From Salvelinus alpinus (Eukaryota > Chordata > Actinopteri > Salmoniformes > Salmonidae): a DNA stretch of 64,000 nucleotides. Below are positions 39,537-51,300 of the stretch, in pieces (the first letter of the stretch is position 1; every line of letters starts with the position of its first letter). Under the pieces are notes generated by a model, which saw only the letters and a list, made by a program, of their open reading frames with translations, had not been told where the DNA came from and searched no databases. The position numbers and the translations under genes are program-made. The stretch covers positions 59,174,566-59,238,565 of the forward strand of contig NC_092093.1 in assembly GCF_045679555.1 (NCBI RefSeq), written 5' to 3'.

Positions 39537-41151
39537 TCAGAATGATGTGTACATCCCAAGTCTCCTGGCAGCCTCTGACTTCTTGGGCCCTTTTCTCTGG
39601 GGGAAGGGGTAGTGGTGAAGGGAGCTGGAGGAGAACAGAGGTGGCTGCTGGCCCCCAAAACTCAGTTGTCTGGACAAAACGACTGGGGCTGAGAACTTCT
39701 GGGAGCCTGAAATGCTGTTACTGGTACTCAACTCGTCAGAATGGATAGAAGTAGAATCCCCCAAGACTTTGTCACTGGACGTCTCAGGACAGTCCTCAGA
39801 GAGCGAAGTCAAACTCGAAGAATTGCTGCCGGTGAATGTGGGGTTTGGATGAGGTGCTATGATACCGTTGGTCCGTCGGTGGATTCCCAGGTGTGTGTAC
39901 CACGGGGTTATCTCCAGGTGCCTAACAAAATCAATCTCAGCCTCTGACACCGTCCTCTTCCTCTCATGGGTGCTCTTCATCTCCTGGTTGACCAGGACCA
40001 TGTTGACCAGGGCTTTCCCACTGATCTCTGTTGCGTCATCAGCTGATACTGTCGGGAAATAGAATAGAAAGTAAAGACAGGTTAACAGACATTTGCAATC
40101 AACCTTTCAGCTCAGAAAAAATTAAGTGCTTACTTATGTAGTCATGTTATTGTAACAAAAATATAACTTGTGTTCAAATGACACCACACACACACACACA
40201 CTTCCAGAAGCCTATAGCCTAGCCAGCTAGCCAGCAGATCTGACCTTCTTGCTTACAGCTGCATTAGGTTTGGAAAGACTTCCTGTACATATGACCTAAA
40301 CTACCTCGTACCCTTGCACATTGACTCGCGCTGGTACTCCTTGTATATGGCCTCGTTATTGTGATTTATTGTGTTACTATTTTCAATGAGCAAAAGTTCT
40401 TACTTTTTACTTCTGCGTTGTTGGGAAAGGGCTCATAAGTTAGCATTTCATGGTTAAGTCTACACCAGTTCTATTCCATTGACGCATGTGACAAATACAC
40501 TTTTATTTGAATGGGACAATTTTAAAGTACAAGGCATTTGTCATCCTTGGATTGAGGTATGTTTTCTGAATAATATATTGCAGGGGCTCCACAGGTGTTC
40601 ACGAAGGAAGTCTGTCCGACCCTAGCGCAGCTGTAAGGGTCAGGTCTACTGACTACCTATAGTCTACAGTAACTGCCATTTTTGTTGTTCAAAGCAGACG
40701 GATCAGGATAATCTTTTGTATGAAGAACCAAAAGTAGCCAAGACTAATTCAGTCAAAACTATTGAAATTCACATCATATAAATCCATTATAGATACAAAA
40801 GACCAAGGATGCAGAACATCAGCGACAATGTAACATCAGCTTGTTGCCAGACAAAACTTTAGACAAAACTGGTTACGTGTGCATGCCAAGCTCGCACAGC
40901 ACTCATCGAAAGAGTTGCCTACCTTGTCTGAATAAAACCACCCGGGTCTTTTGTTTCTCTTTAGTGCAGTTGTACTGTTCTCTCAAAAGTGCAATGTCCC
41001 GGTTCATCCTGGTTCGGTCCGCGACAATTTCGCGTTGGTCCTCGTCCTCAAACAAATGACTCACGTCTCCGGCAGTTTCCCTACGACTCCAGGATCTTAT
41101 CCGTTCACAGGAACGCGTCGAATTGCAACAGGAGCAGCAGCGCGACAACAT
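39537..41151 (-). CDS. C9orf152-like protein of unknown function
   Basis: Two coding exons, 41151-40923 and 40048-39537, join in phase (GT donor, AG acceptor) into 246 aa. Similarity to human C9orf152 (about 239 aa, recalled) is in three blocks. Exon 1 end: LLREQYNCTKEKQKTRVVLF. Exon 2 start: ALVNMVLVNQEMK, then ITPWYTHLGIHRR. C-terminus: HYPFPQRKGPKKSEAARRLG. The middle is a low-complexity Ser-rich stretch (SNSSSLTSLSEDC...). The N-terminus MLSRCCSCCNSTRSC is Cys-rich, which could be lipid-modified (inference). There is no signal peptide, transmembrane helix or known enzymatic domain. A Leu/Arg/Gln helix (about residues 45-75) may be a coiled coil. Function is not known. It lies between NUB1 and the XYLB relic, which are not its neighbours in human as I recall. 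Confidence 0.75.
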
Positions 41152-42640
41152 CCTGTTTGCATTGACGACCTATTTAGATTTTTATTTCCCCAATCAAAAG
41201 CGGGGCACAACTGACAGAATGAAAAGTTGCCTATTTAACTACCTGCCGCATGTAGAATAGCCCACGGCACTGTCTGCATCTGATTAGGTGTGTAGTGTAA
41301 CCTATGTACAGTGGTTCTCCAGTTTAATTGATGTGCAAACAACTGAGGAGAATTGAAGGTTAGCCTTTTCTTTTACAAAAGACCAAGTAGGTGCAGTACA
41401 ATGTGTAGTTTAGCTAGTTATGGTAAAAGGTGAAAACTGCTTATCTGTATGATAGAATAAAGTAAAATAGGTGAATAGGTTAGTATGACTTGATATAATA
41501 CAATATTATAAAGTAATGCATACAGTAAGCTATGCTACACAAACATTAAGTTACGTTTGAGTCTTCATACTATATTATCCAGTACGTGGGCTTTTTAAAA
41601 ATTATCTGTAGCCCTAACAATCTAAATTGATTTACATGTTTATGAATTATGTTCTGGAAAGATGTTTTGAATGACCCACTTGTTACTTGGACTAGTTGGC
41701 ACTGGCACACAGTATATTGACACAACAGTGTTGTTGAAGTTGTGGGTGAGTCCTGCTTTGGAGGGGTGGCATAAATGGATGACATGGTGACACATCTAGC
41801 AGGTGTATCTGCACTGTAAAACCCTTCACAGGAAATATGCCCTCAGTTTAATGCTTGGCAATTAGGCCTATTCACACGTCACTCCTTTGCTCCATTATTA
41901 CTGCCTGGAAAATGGGTATTTCTCCATACTAAAGCATTAAGGCATGTGTTTCAAAGATATCAGTAGGCCTACCACAGAGATTTTCTATGCAAACACTCCC
42001 TCTTCCATGGATTGTTCAAAGGGAACTGTGGATTTCCTGTTTCTGAAAAAGAAGCAGAGGGCTGCTGATACAGCAGGGGGGGGGGGGGGGGGGTCTCTCT
42101 CTCTCAAAAGAGAACTTTTGATTTAAAAGAGTAATCAGAATAGCCGGTAATGATTGACATGAATAAAGCCAAGGACAGAGTAGTGACTGCCCAGTCAAAA
42201 AGGGCTCAATCAAGCGTGCACATTCTACAGGAACGCACCCCTGTGTACTGTAGCTCGCCAGTCACTACACCACCCACTGCAAACCACATCATTTCAACGT
42301 AGAAAAGTGGGTAATATTCGGTTGAGATGATGATCAATGAAATGTCAACCTTTATTCACCCACTGAAAAGACAGACAGAAGTTTGTGCAAGTACATAGTG
42401 CAAGTGATCAATACAGTATGACATTCTGTTCAGGTATTTATATTGTGAAGATCCTCATAGATCTGTAACCTTTGCATGCTATCTTGAACATGCACATGCT
42501 CTATGATTACATAATATGACTTTTATAGTTACAGTAACCTCAAAAATGTGGCAATGGATGGGTTAGTCATTTTAAGGTTGAATAAAAACTGTTACATTTG
42601 TTTGTAAGATAGTCTTAACTTTAGGATATTTACTGTATTA
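41152..42640. other. Upstream region of the C9orf152-like gene, mostly featureless
   Basis: No exons recognised. A run of about 17 G sits at about 42076-42093, followed by (TC)n. The immediate upstream 100 bp should hold the promoter of the minus-strand gene, but no TATA box was recognised. Confidence 0.4.
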
Positions 42641-43160
42641 CAAGTCCTATCAAATTGTGTTAGGTTGACAATGCAACCAAATATCAACATTTTAAAGAAG
42701 ATGTATGTAATCCTTGCATAGTTTAATTTGAGCCACTGGCTTAATTCTAATCTTTAACTTTTTTTGGGGGGGGTTTAGTTGGAGACGTAAATCCAACATA
42801 TTTGTTAATTTGTCGACAAGTTAATAGGCTATTTACTGTATTGCAAAAGTGATGATGAATTGAGTTTGGTTGTCAATGCAACCAAATTTCAACATTTAAA
42901 GGAGATGTACTGTATATGTTGTGCCACTGACTTAGTCTGATTTTAATTCCAGTTTGTCTACAAATTAATAATTGATATGTTGGATTCACCTCTGCATCTC
43001 AAACAAAAATCAAAGTTAAAGAATAGGACTAAATCTAATTAAACTTTAAACGTTTCATTTGATTTAGTCCAGTTCTTTAACTTAGATTTTTGGTTGAAAT
43101 GGAGCACATCTCCATTTCAACCATAAATCAAGGGGTCTGAATACTTTCCGAAGGCACTGT
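42640..43160. repeat. Interspersed repeat with tandem ~205-bp units and hairpins
   Basis: Two related units begin near 42640 and 42845: GGTTGACAATGCAACCAAAT and GGTTGTCAATGCAACCAAAT, each followed by TTCAACATTT-type sequence. A hairpin follows at 43005-43091 (28 of 31 bases paired) and another at 43091-43123 (14-bp perfect arms, 5-nt loop CACAT). It ends in a Tc1-type terminal repeat, GAATACTTTCCGAAGGCACT. Confidence 0.7.
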
Positions 43161-43199
43161 ATATGACTAGGGTTTCAAGCTTTGGTTGATGTCAAATTG

Positions 43200-43268
43200 A
43201 ATCTTCAAGTTAATAATGAATATGTTTGATTCACATAATCAAACATATTCATTATTAACTTGAAGATT
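43200..43268. repeat. Perfect 32-bp inverted repeat with 5-nt loop
   Basis: The left arm 43200-43231 and right arm 43237-43268 are exact reverse complements, separated by CACAT at 43232-43236. The arms are AT-rich (core TAATAATGAATATGTTTGAT). Confidence 0.97.
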
Positions 43269-43269
43269 A

Positions 43270-43770
43270 CAGCCTTATTCAAAAATGTATTAAATTGTTT
43301 TTTCCCCTCATCAATCTACACCCATAATGACTAAGCAAAAATAGGTTTAGACGTTTTTGCTAATTTATATGAACAACAAAAAAATATCACATTTACATAA
43401 GTATTCAGACCCTTTACTCAGTACTTTGTTGAAGCCCCTTAGGCAGCAATACAGCATCTAGTCTTCTTGGGTATGACGCTACAAGCTTGGCACACCTGTA
43501 TTTGTAAGCATTTCACTGTAAGTTCTACAACTGTTGTATTCGGCACATGTGACAAATACAATTTGATTTGATTTGATTTGGGGAGTTTCTCCCATTCTTC
43601 TCTGCAGATCCTCTCAAGCTCTGTCAGGTTGGATGGGGAGTGTTGCTGCACAGCTATTTTCAGGTCTCTCCAGAGATGTTCGATCGGGTTCAAGTCCGGG
43701 CTCTGGCTGGACTACTCAAGAACATTCAGAGACTTCGTCGTTTTCTTGTTGGAAGGTGCAATAATAGTGT
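43270..43770 (-). mobile_element. Tc1 transposase C-terminal fragment with SINE tail inserted
   Basis: On the minus strand 43693-43439 encodes MNPIEHLWRDLKIAVQQHSP with the catalytic Glu, followed by the end of a Tc1 transposase. At about 43500-43582 a SINE/LINE tail (GTAAGCATTTCACTGTAAG through a repeated GATTT run) interrupts it. Plus-strand AAGTATTCAGACCCTTTACT near 43400 marks the terminal side. Confidence 0.75.
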
Positions 43771-43774
43771 TTAA

Positions 43775-45035
43775 TATGATTTTTGAATGACTACCTCATC
43801 TCTGTACCCCACACATGCAATTATACTGTATGTAAGGTCCCTCATTCAAGCAGTGAATTTCAAACACAGATTCAACCATTTTAAATGTAAAATGTAAGAC
43901 CAGGGAGGTTTTCCAATGCATCGCAAATAAGGGCATCTATTGGTAGATGAGTAAAAAAACAGAATATCCCTTTGAGCATGGTTAAGTTATTCATTACACT
44001 TTGGATGGTGTATCAATACACCCAGTCACTACAAAGATACAGGCATCCTTCCTAACTCAGTTGCCGGAGAGGAAGGAAACCGCTCAGGGATTTCACCAAG
44101 AGACCCTATCGTGTCTTTAAAACAGTTACAGAGTTTAATGGCTGTGATAGGAGAAAACTGAGGATGATTCAACAACATTGTAGTTACTCCACAATACTAA
44201 CCTAATTTGACAGAGTGAAAAGAAGGAAGCCAGTAAATAATAAAAAATATTCTAAAACATGCATCCTGTTTGCAACAAGGCATTAAAGCAATACTGCAAA
44301 AAAATGTGGCAAAGCAATTCACTTTTTGTCTTGAATTCAAAGTGTTATGTTTGGGCCAAATCCAATACAACACATTACTGAATACCACTCTCAATATTTT
44401 TAAGCATAGTGATGTCTGCATCATGTTACGGGTATGCTTGTAATTGTTAAGGACTGAGTCGTTTTTCGGGATAAAAAATAAATGCCATAGAGCTAAGCAC
44501 AGGAAAAAAAAACTGTCTCAGTCTGCGTTCCATTAGACACTGGGAGATTAATTCAACTTTCAGCAGGACCATAACCTAAAACACAAGGCCAAATCTACAC
44601 CGGAGTTGCTTACCAAGAAGACAGTGAATGTTTCTGAGTGGCCGAGTTAAAGTTTTGAGTTAAATCTACTTGAAAATCTATGTCAAGACCTGAAAATGGT
44701 TGTCTAGCAATGATCAACAACCAATTTGACAGAGCTTGAAGAATTTTGTAAAGAATAATGGGCAAATGTTGCACAATCCCGTTGTGGTAAGCTCTTAAAG
44801 ACTTACCCAGAAAGACTCACAGCTGTAATCACTGCCAAAGGTGCTTCGACAAAGTATTAACTCATGGGTGTGAATACTTATGTAAATAAGATATTTCTGC
44901 GTTTCATTTTCAATACATTTGCAAACATTTCTAAAAACATGTTTTCACTTTGTCATTATGGGGTATTGTGTTTTAAATGGGTCAGAAAAAAAACAATTTA
45001 ATCCATTTTGAATTCAGGCTGTAAGTTACAACATC
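43775..45035 (+). mobile_element. Degenerate Tc1-like element (second family)
   Basis: Sequence from ATTTTTGAATGACTACCTCA to CAATTTAATCCATTTTGAATTCAGGC follows the order of a common salmonid Tc1. Relics of transposase occur in several frames, for example GAGTGGCCGAGTTAAAGTTTTGAG near 44640. A related copy in opposite orientation is at 59490-62100. No long frame remains. Confidence 0.7.
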
Positions 45036-45423
45036 ATCATATTGAAAATGATGCATTTCTATATCTTGTAGTAAAAAATATATATTTCTCTAAGTAATTC
45101 CAATGACATCAAATCAAATAACATTTTATTCGTCACATGCTACAAATACAACAGGTGTAGTAGACCTTACCGTTAAATGCTTACCTTACTTACCAACAAT
45201 GCAGTTTTTGAAAAGTATGTAAGAAAAATTTGCTAAATTAAAGGAAAACAAGTAACACAATAAAATAACTATAACGAGGCTATATACAATGGGTACCGGC
45301 ACCGAGTCAATGTGCAGGGGTACGGGGTAGTCGAAATAATTGAGGTAATATGTACATGTAGGTAGGGGCAAAGTGACTATGCATAGATTATAAACAGAGA
45401 ATATCAGCAGCGTATGTGAAGAG

Positions 45424-45592
<169 letters not shown>

Positions 45593-45783
45593 CAGTGTAG
45601 TATGTGTGAGTGTGTGGTTAGAGTCCAGTGAGTGTACATGGAGTCAGTGAAAAAAACAAGAATAAACTAAGGGGGTCAATGTAAATAGGCCTGGTAACCA
45701 TTTGATTAACCGTTCAGCAGTCTTATGGCTTGGGGGTAGAAGCTGTTAAGGAGCCTTTTCGTCTCAGACTCGGCGCTCCGGTA

Positions 45784-45950
45784 CCATTATATATTATTGA
45801 CTGTATGTTTTGTTTATTCCATGTGTAACTCTGTATTGTTGTATGTGTCGAATTGCTATGCTTTATCTTGGCCAGGTCGCAGTTGCAAATGAGAACTTGT
45901 TCTCAACTAGCCTACCTGGTTAAATAAAGGTGAAATAAAATTTTAAAAAT
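45784..45950 (+). mobile_element. 5'-truncated LINE tail nested in another LINE
   Basis: About 165 bp with CCAGGTCGCAGTTGCAAATG, GAGAACTTGTTCTCAACTAG and TTAAATAAAGGTGAAATAAA is the 3' end of the L2-like family (compare 48675-48760, inverted). It splits the host LINE, with TACC at both borders as the apparent target duplication. Confidence 0.75.
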
Positions 45951-46804
45951 ACCGCTTGCCTTGATGCTAGCAGAGAGAACAGTCTATGACTTGGGTGGCT
46001 GGAGTCTTTGACAATTTTTCCGGCCTTCCTCTGACACTGCCTGGTATAGAGGTCCTGGATGGTAGGGAGCTCGGCCCCAGTCACGTACTGAGCCATACGC
46101 ATTACCCTCGGTAGCGACTTGCGGTCGGATGCCGAGCAGTTGCCATACCAAGCGGTGATGGAACCAGTCAGGATGCTCTCGATGGTGCAGCTGAATAACC
46201 TTTTGAGAATATGAGTTCCCATGCCAAATCCTTTCAGCCTCCTGAGGGGGAATAGGCATTGTCGTGCCCTCCTCACGACTGCGTTGGTGTATTTGGACCA
46301 TGATTGTTCCTTAGTGATGTGGACACCAAGGAACTTGAAGCTGTCAGTGAAGACACTTGCCAGCTGGTCAGCACATGCTCTGAGTATGCGTCCTGGTAAT
46401 CCATCTGGTTCAGCAGCCTTGTGAATGTTAATCGGTTTAATGGTCTTACTCACATTGGCACACACTGTCATCCAGAACAGCTGGTGCTCTAATGCATGGA
46501 TCAGTGTTGCTGATGTTCTGCCTTGCCACTGCACGGAAAACCCAGCTAACTGTATATTATCCATGTCCTTGTTCAGCCACGACTCGGTGAAACATAGGAT
46601 ATTACCGTTTTGAAAGTCCTGTTGATAGGATAGTCTTGAACAAACCTTATCCAGTTTATTCTCCAGTGATTGCACGTTCTCCAGTGGAATATTCTCTCGC
46701 CAACGCAGTCTCGCCAGGCATCCGGCTCATCGACCTCTATAGAGGCGTCTCTTCTTCTTACGAATGACGGAGATTTGGGCCTGGTTCGGGAAGAGCCTTA
46801 TATA

Positions 46805-47059
46805 CAGTGGGGAGAACAAGTATTTGATACACTGCCGATTTTGCAGGTTTTCCTACTTACAAAGCATGTAGAGGTCTGTAAACAAAAATCCAGAAAATCA
46901 CATTGTATGATTTTTAAGTAATTAATTTGCATTTTATTGCATGACATAAGTATTTCATCACCTACCAACCAGTAAGAATTCCGGCTCTCACAGACCTGTT
47001 CGTTTTTTTTAGAGAAGCCTTCCTGTTCTCCACTCATTACCTGTGTTAACTGCACCTGT
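46805..47059. mobile_element. End fragment of the 35891-type Tc1
   Basis: It begins CAGTGGGGAGAACAAGTATT and is, with one internal gap, the inverse of 37211-37495. The remainder of the element, including the transposase, is absent and the fragment stops at TTAACTGCACCTG. Confidence 0.85.
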
Positions 47060-48399
47060 AGCTTTGCATATCTTGAAAACTTAGTCTCTCAAGTAACCCA
47101 TTTGTGTGTACCACTATTATTTGACTGTCAAGATTTAGTAGGCAACTTATTTAGGTCTGTTCATTCACTACATTTGATGGGCATTTTCTTCACTCATTCT
47201 GGATTTCGGGCTTGGAGCCAGACAGTTTAATTGTTTATTCATAACTAACATGTTTAATCTACTGCAGCTGCTCACTCAACCCATTTCCCCAATGTTGTGT
47301 TCAGCTGAAGGTGGTTACTGTTGATGGGAACCTCAATGTTGTCCACCGGAACAATGTGCAGTTTGACAGTGAACTGTCAGAATTCAGGTAAAACAACAAT
47401 GAACTAAAGAGAGAAATACGTGCACTTCATAATGTTTTGGATGATTTGCGTTAACAAACAAACCACTTTTTTCCCCCTTTTTTTCCCCCCCTCCAAGGAC
47501 TCAGGGAGGGGTCCATATCCATTTGACAGGCTTACTGTCACTCCTTCTGTGGTCATGTTGGTTAAGGTAGTAGTGAAGTGCACCATGAATAGTACACTAC
47601 TTCATAGTGCACAAGTACAACTATTTGCTCAGCTCACTTCACTCTGTTCAAACAATTACATAGCTGAAGTAGTCCATTACTCACTTCTCAGCCGTTATTC
47701 AGTTGAGTTCAAAGGTAGGGCCTACAACAGTAAGATCACCAAAAGTGCTGTAACAAATCCATTACACTGCCTGAAGCTATAAGATTTATGAAAGTAATTG
47801 AATTAAACTGCAAAACTCCATTTTGTATTTTGATTACAGTCAGGCAACACATGTATTGTATTTCATAATTTCCCTTTTTAACAGCAACATAGCAGTGTGG
47901 AGGAAAGGAATCAACCAAGCTCTCAGTGATCTCAATCCAGGAAAAAGTTTGCATGAACTTCTGCAGGTAAGTTGCCCTATAGATAGCATGGATAGTTTCT
48001 ATACTCTGCTTGTCTCTGTGCAACAGTGACATGCAAAATAAAAAAAAAGACCTATTTTTGATAATTTTGTATCTATCGTCCTATAAAATGGCATTTAATT
48101 TTGGACATACAGTTCAGAATAAGCAACAAACAGATTACAAACTTGAATTTCGATACAGTGCCCTGTTTTTCTCAGAGTATTGCTGTTGGTAAATGTCAAA
48201 TGGGCGGTGTATCCGCCTGGTTAAAAGTTAATACATTAACTTCCTTGTATGGGTAAAAAAAACACATTGGCCAAAGTCTTTGATACATTGCAAGCACAGC
48301 CGACCATATATAGACAAATATTTGTTCATTAATCCAACACTAACACTCAAACCCTGAGATATATTCAGTTACTGAAGGGGATCTTTTTACCTCAGTGAG

Positions 48400-51300
48400 T
48401 TTTCAAGTCTAAAAGGACCATGAGAAGGTGTTGCTTTCTGCATTGACTAACCTTCATGGCTTAAAGCAATGATGGACTGTCGTTTCTCTTTGCTTATTTG
48501 AGCTGTTCTTGCCATAATATGGACTTGGTTTTTTACCAAATAGGGCTATCTTCTGTATACCACCCCTACCTTGTCACAACAGAACTGATTGGCTCAAACG
48601 CAATAAGAAGGGAAAAAATCCACAAATTAACTTTTAAGGCACAACTGTTAATTGAAATGCATTCCAGGTGACTATTTTATTTTATTTATTTTTATTTCAC
48701 CTTTATTTAACCAGGTAGGCCAGTTGAGAACAAGTTCTCATTTACAACTGCGACCTGGTCAAGATAAAGCAAAGCAGTGCGATAAAAACAACAACACAGA
48801 GTTACACATAAACAAACATACAGTCAATAACACAAAAGAAAAGAAAAATAGACAAATATATGTACAGTGTGTGTAAATGTAGAAGAGTAGGGGGGTAGGC
48901 AATAAACAGGCCCTAGCGGGGAAAATAATTACAATATAGCGTTAATACTGGAGTGATAGATGTGCAGATGATGAATGTGCAAGTAGTGATACTGGGGTAC
49001 AAAAGAGCAAGTAATAATAAGGGGATGAGGTAGTCGGGTGTGCTATTTTCAGATTGGCTGTGTACATGTACAGTGATCAGTAAGCTGCTCTGACAGCTGA
49101 TGCTTAAAGTTAGAGAGGGAGATATAAGACTCCAGCTTCAGAGATTTTTTGCAATTCGTATCAGTCATTGGCAGCAGAGAACTGGAAGGAAAGGCGGCCA
49201 AAGTAAGTGTTGGCTTTGGGGATGAGCAGTGCAATATACCTGCTGGAGCACGTGCTACCGGTGTTGCTATGGTGACCAGTGAGCTGAGATAAGGCAGGGC
49301 TTTACCTAGCAAAGACTTATAGATGACCTGGCCAGCCAACGAGAGCATACAGGTCGAAGTGGTGGGTAGTATATGGGGCTTTGGTGATAAAACGGATGGT
49401 ACTGTGATAGACTACAGCTAGTTTGCTGAGTAGAATGTTGGGGACTATTAAGTAAATGACATCGCCGAATTCAAGGATTGGTAAGATAGTCCGTTTTACG
49501 AGGGTATGTTTGGCGGCATGAGTGAAGGAGGCTTTGTTGCGAAATAGGAAGCCGATTCTAGATTTAATTTTGGATTGGAGATGCTTAGTGTGAGTCTGGA
49601 AGGAGAGTTTACAGTCTAACCAGACACCTAGGTATTTGTAGTTGCCCACATATTCTAGGTCAGAACCGTACAGGGTAGTGATGCTAGTCGGGCGGGAGGG
49701 TGCGGGCAGCAATCGGTTGAAGAGCATGCACTTACTTTTACTAGCATTTAAAAGCAGTTGGAGGCCACGGAAGGAGAGTTGTATGGCGTTGAAGCTCGTT
49801 TGGAGGTTTGTTAGCACAGTGTCCAAAGAAGGACCAGATATATACAGAATGGTGTTGCCTGCGTAGAGGTGGATCAGAGCATCACCAGCAGCAAGAGTGA
49901 CATCATTGATAAATACAAAGAAAAGGTTGCTGGTTGCTGGTTCAGGTTGCTGCAGGGGGTGCTGAGATGTTGGCCAGGGTAGAGGTAGCCAGGTGGAAAG
50001 CATGGCCAGTCGTGGAAAAATGCTTATTGAAATTGCCGATTATCGTAGATTTATCGGTGGTGACAGTGTTTCCTATCCTCAGTGCAGTGGGCAGCTGGGA
50101 GGAGGTGCTCTTATTCTCCATGGACTTTACAGTGTCCCAAAACTTCTTGGAATTAGTGCTACAGGAAGAAAATTTATGTTTGAAAAAGCTAGCCTTAGCT
50201 TTCCTATCTGACTGAGTATATTGGTTCCTGATTTCCCTGAAAAGTTGCATATCGCGGGGGCTTTTCGATGCTAATGCAGAACGCCACAGGATGTTTTTGT
50301 GCTGGTCAAGGGCAGTCAAGTCTGGGGTGAACCAAGGGCTATATCTGTTCTTAGTTCTACATTTTATGAATGGGGCATGCTTATTTAAGATGGAGAGGGA
50401 AGCACTTTTGAAGAGCAACCAGACATCCTCTACTGACGGGATGAGGTCAATATCCTTCCAGGATACCCAGTCCAGGTTGATTAGAAAGCCCTGCTCGCTG
50501 AAGTGTTTTAGGGAGCGTTTGACAGTGATGAGGGGTGGTCGTTTGACCGCTGACCCATTACGGACGCAGGCAATAAGGCAGTGATCGCTGAGATCCTGGT
50601 TGAAGACAGCAGAGGTGTATTTAGAGTGCAGGTTGGTCAGAATGATATCTAAGAGGGTGCCCATGGTTACGGATTTAGGGTTGTACCTGGTAGGTTCCTT
50701 GATGATTTGTGTGAGATTGAGGGCATCTAGCTTAGATTGTAGGACGGCCGGGGTGTTAAACATGTCCCAGTTTAGGTCACCTAACAGTACGGACTCTGAA
50801 GATAGATCAATTCACATATGGTGTCCAGGGCACAACTGGGGGCCGAGGGGGGTCTATACTAAGCGGCAACGGTGAGAGACTTATTTCTGGAAAGGTGGAT
50901 TTTTAAAAGTAGAAGCTTGAATTGTTTGGACACAGACCTGGATAGTATGACAGAACTCTGCAGGCTATCTCTGCAGTAGATTGCAATTCCGCCCCCTTTG
51001 GCAGTTCTATCTTGTCAGAAAATGTTATAGTTAGGGATGGAAATTTCAGGATTTTTGGTTGCCTTTCTAAGCCAGGATTCAGACATGGCTAGGACATCTG
51101 GGTTGGCGGAGTGTGCTAAAGCAGTGAATAAAACAAACTTAGGGAGGAGGCTTCTAATGTTAACATGCATGAAACCAATGCTTTTACGGTTACAGAAGTC
51201 AACAAATGAGAGTGCCTGGGGAATGGGAGTGATGCTGGGAGCTGCAGGGCCTGGGTTAACCTCTACATCACCAGAGGAACAGAGGAGGAGTAGGATAAGA

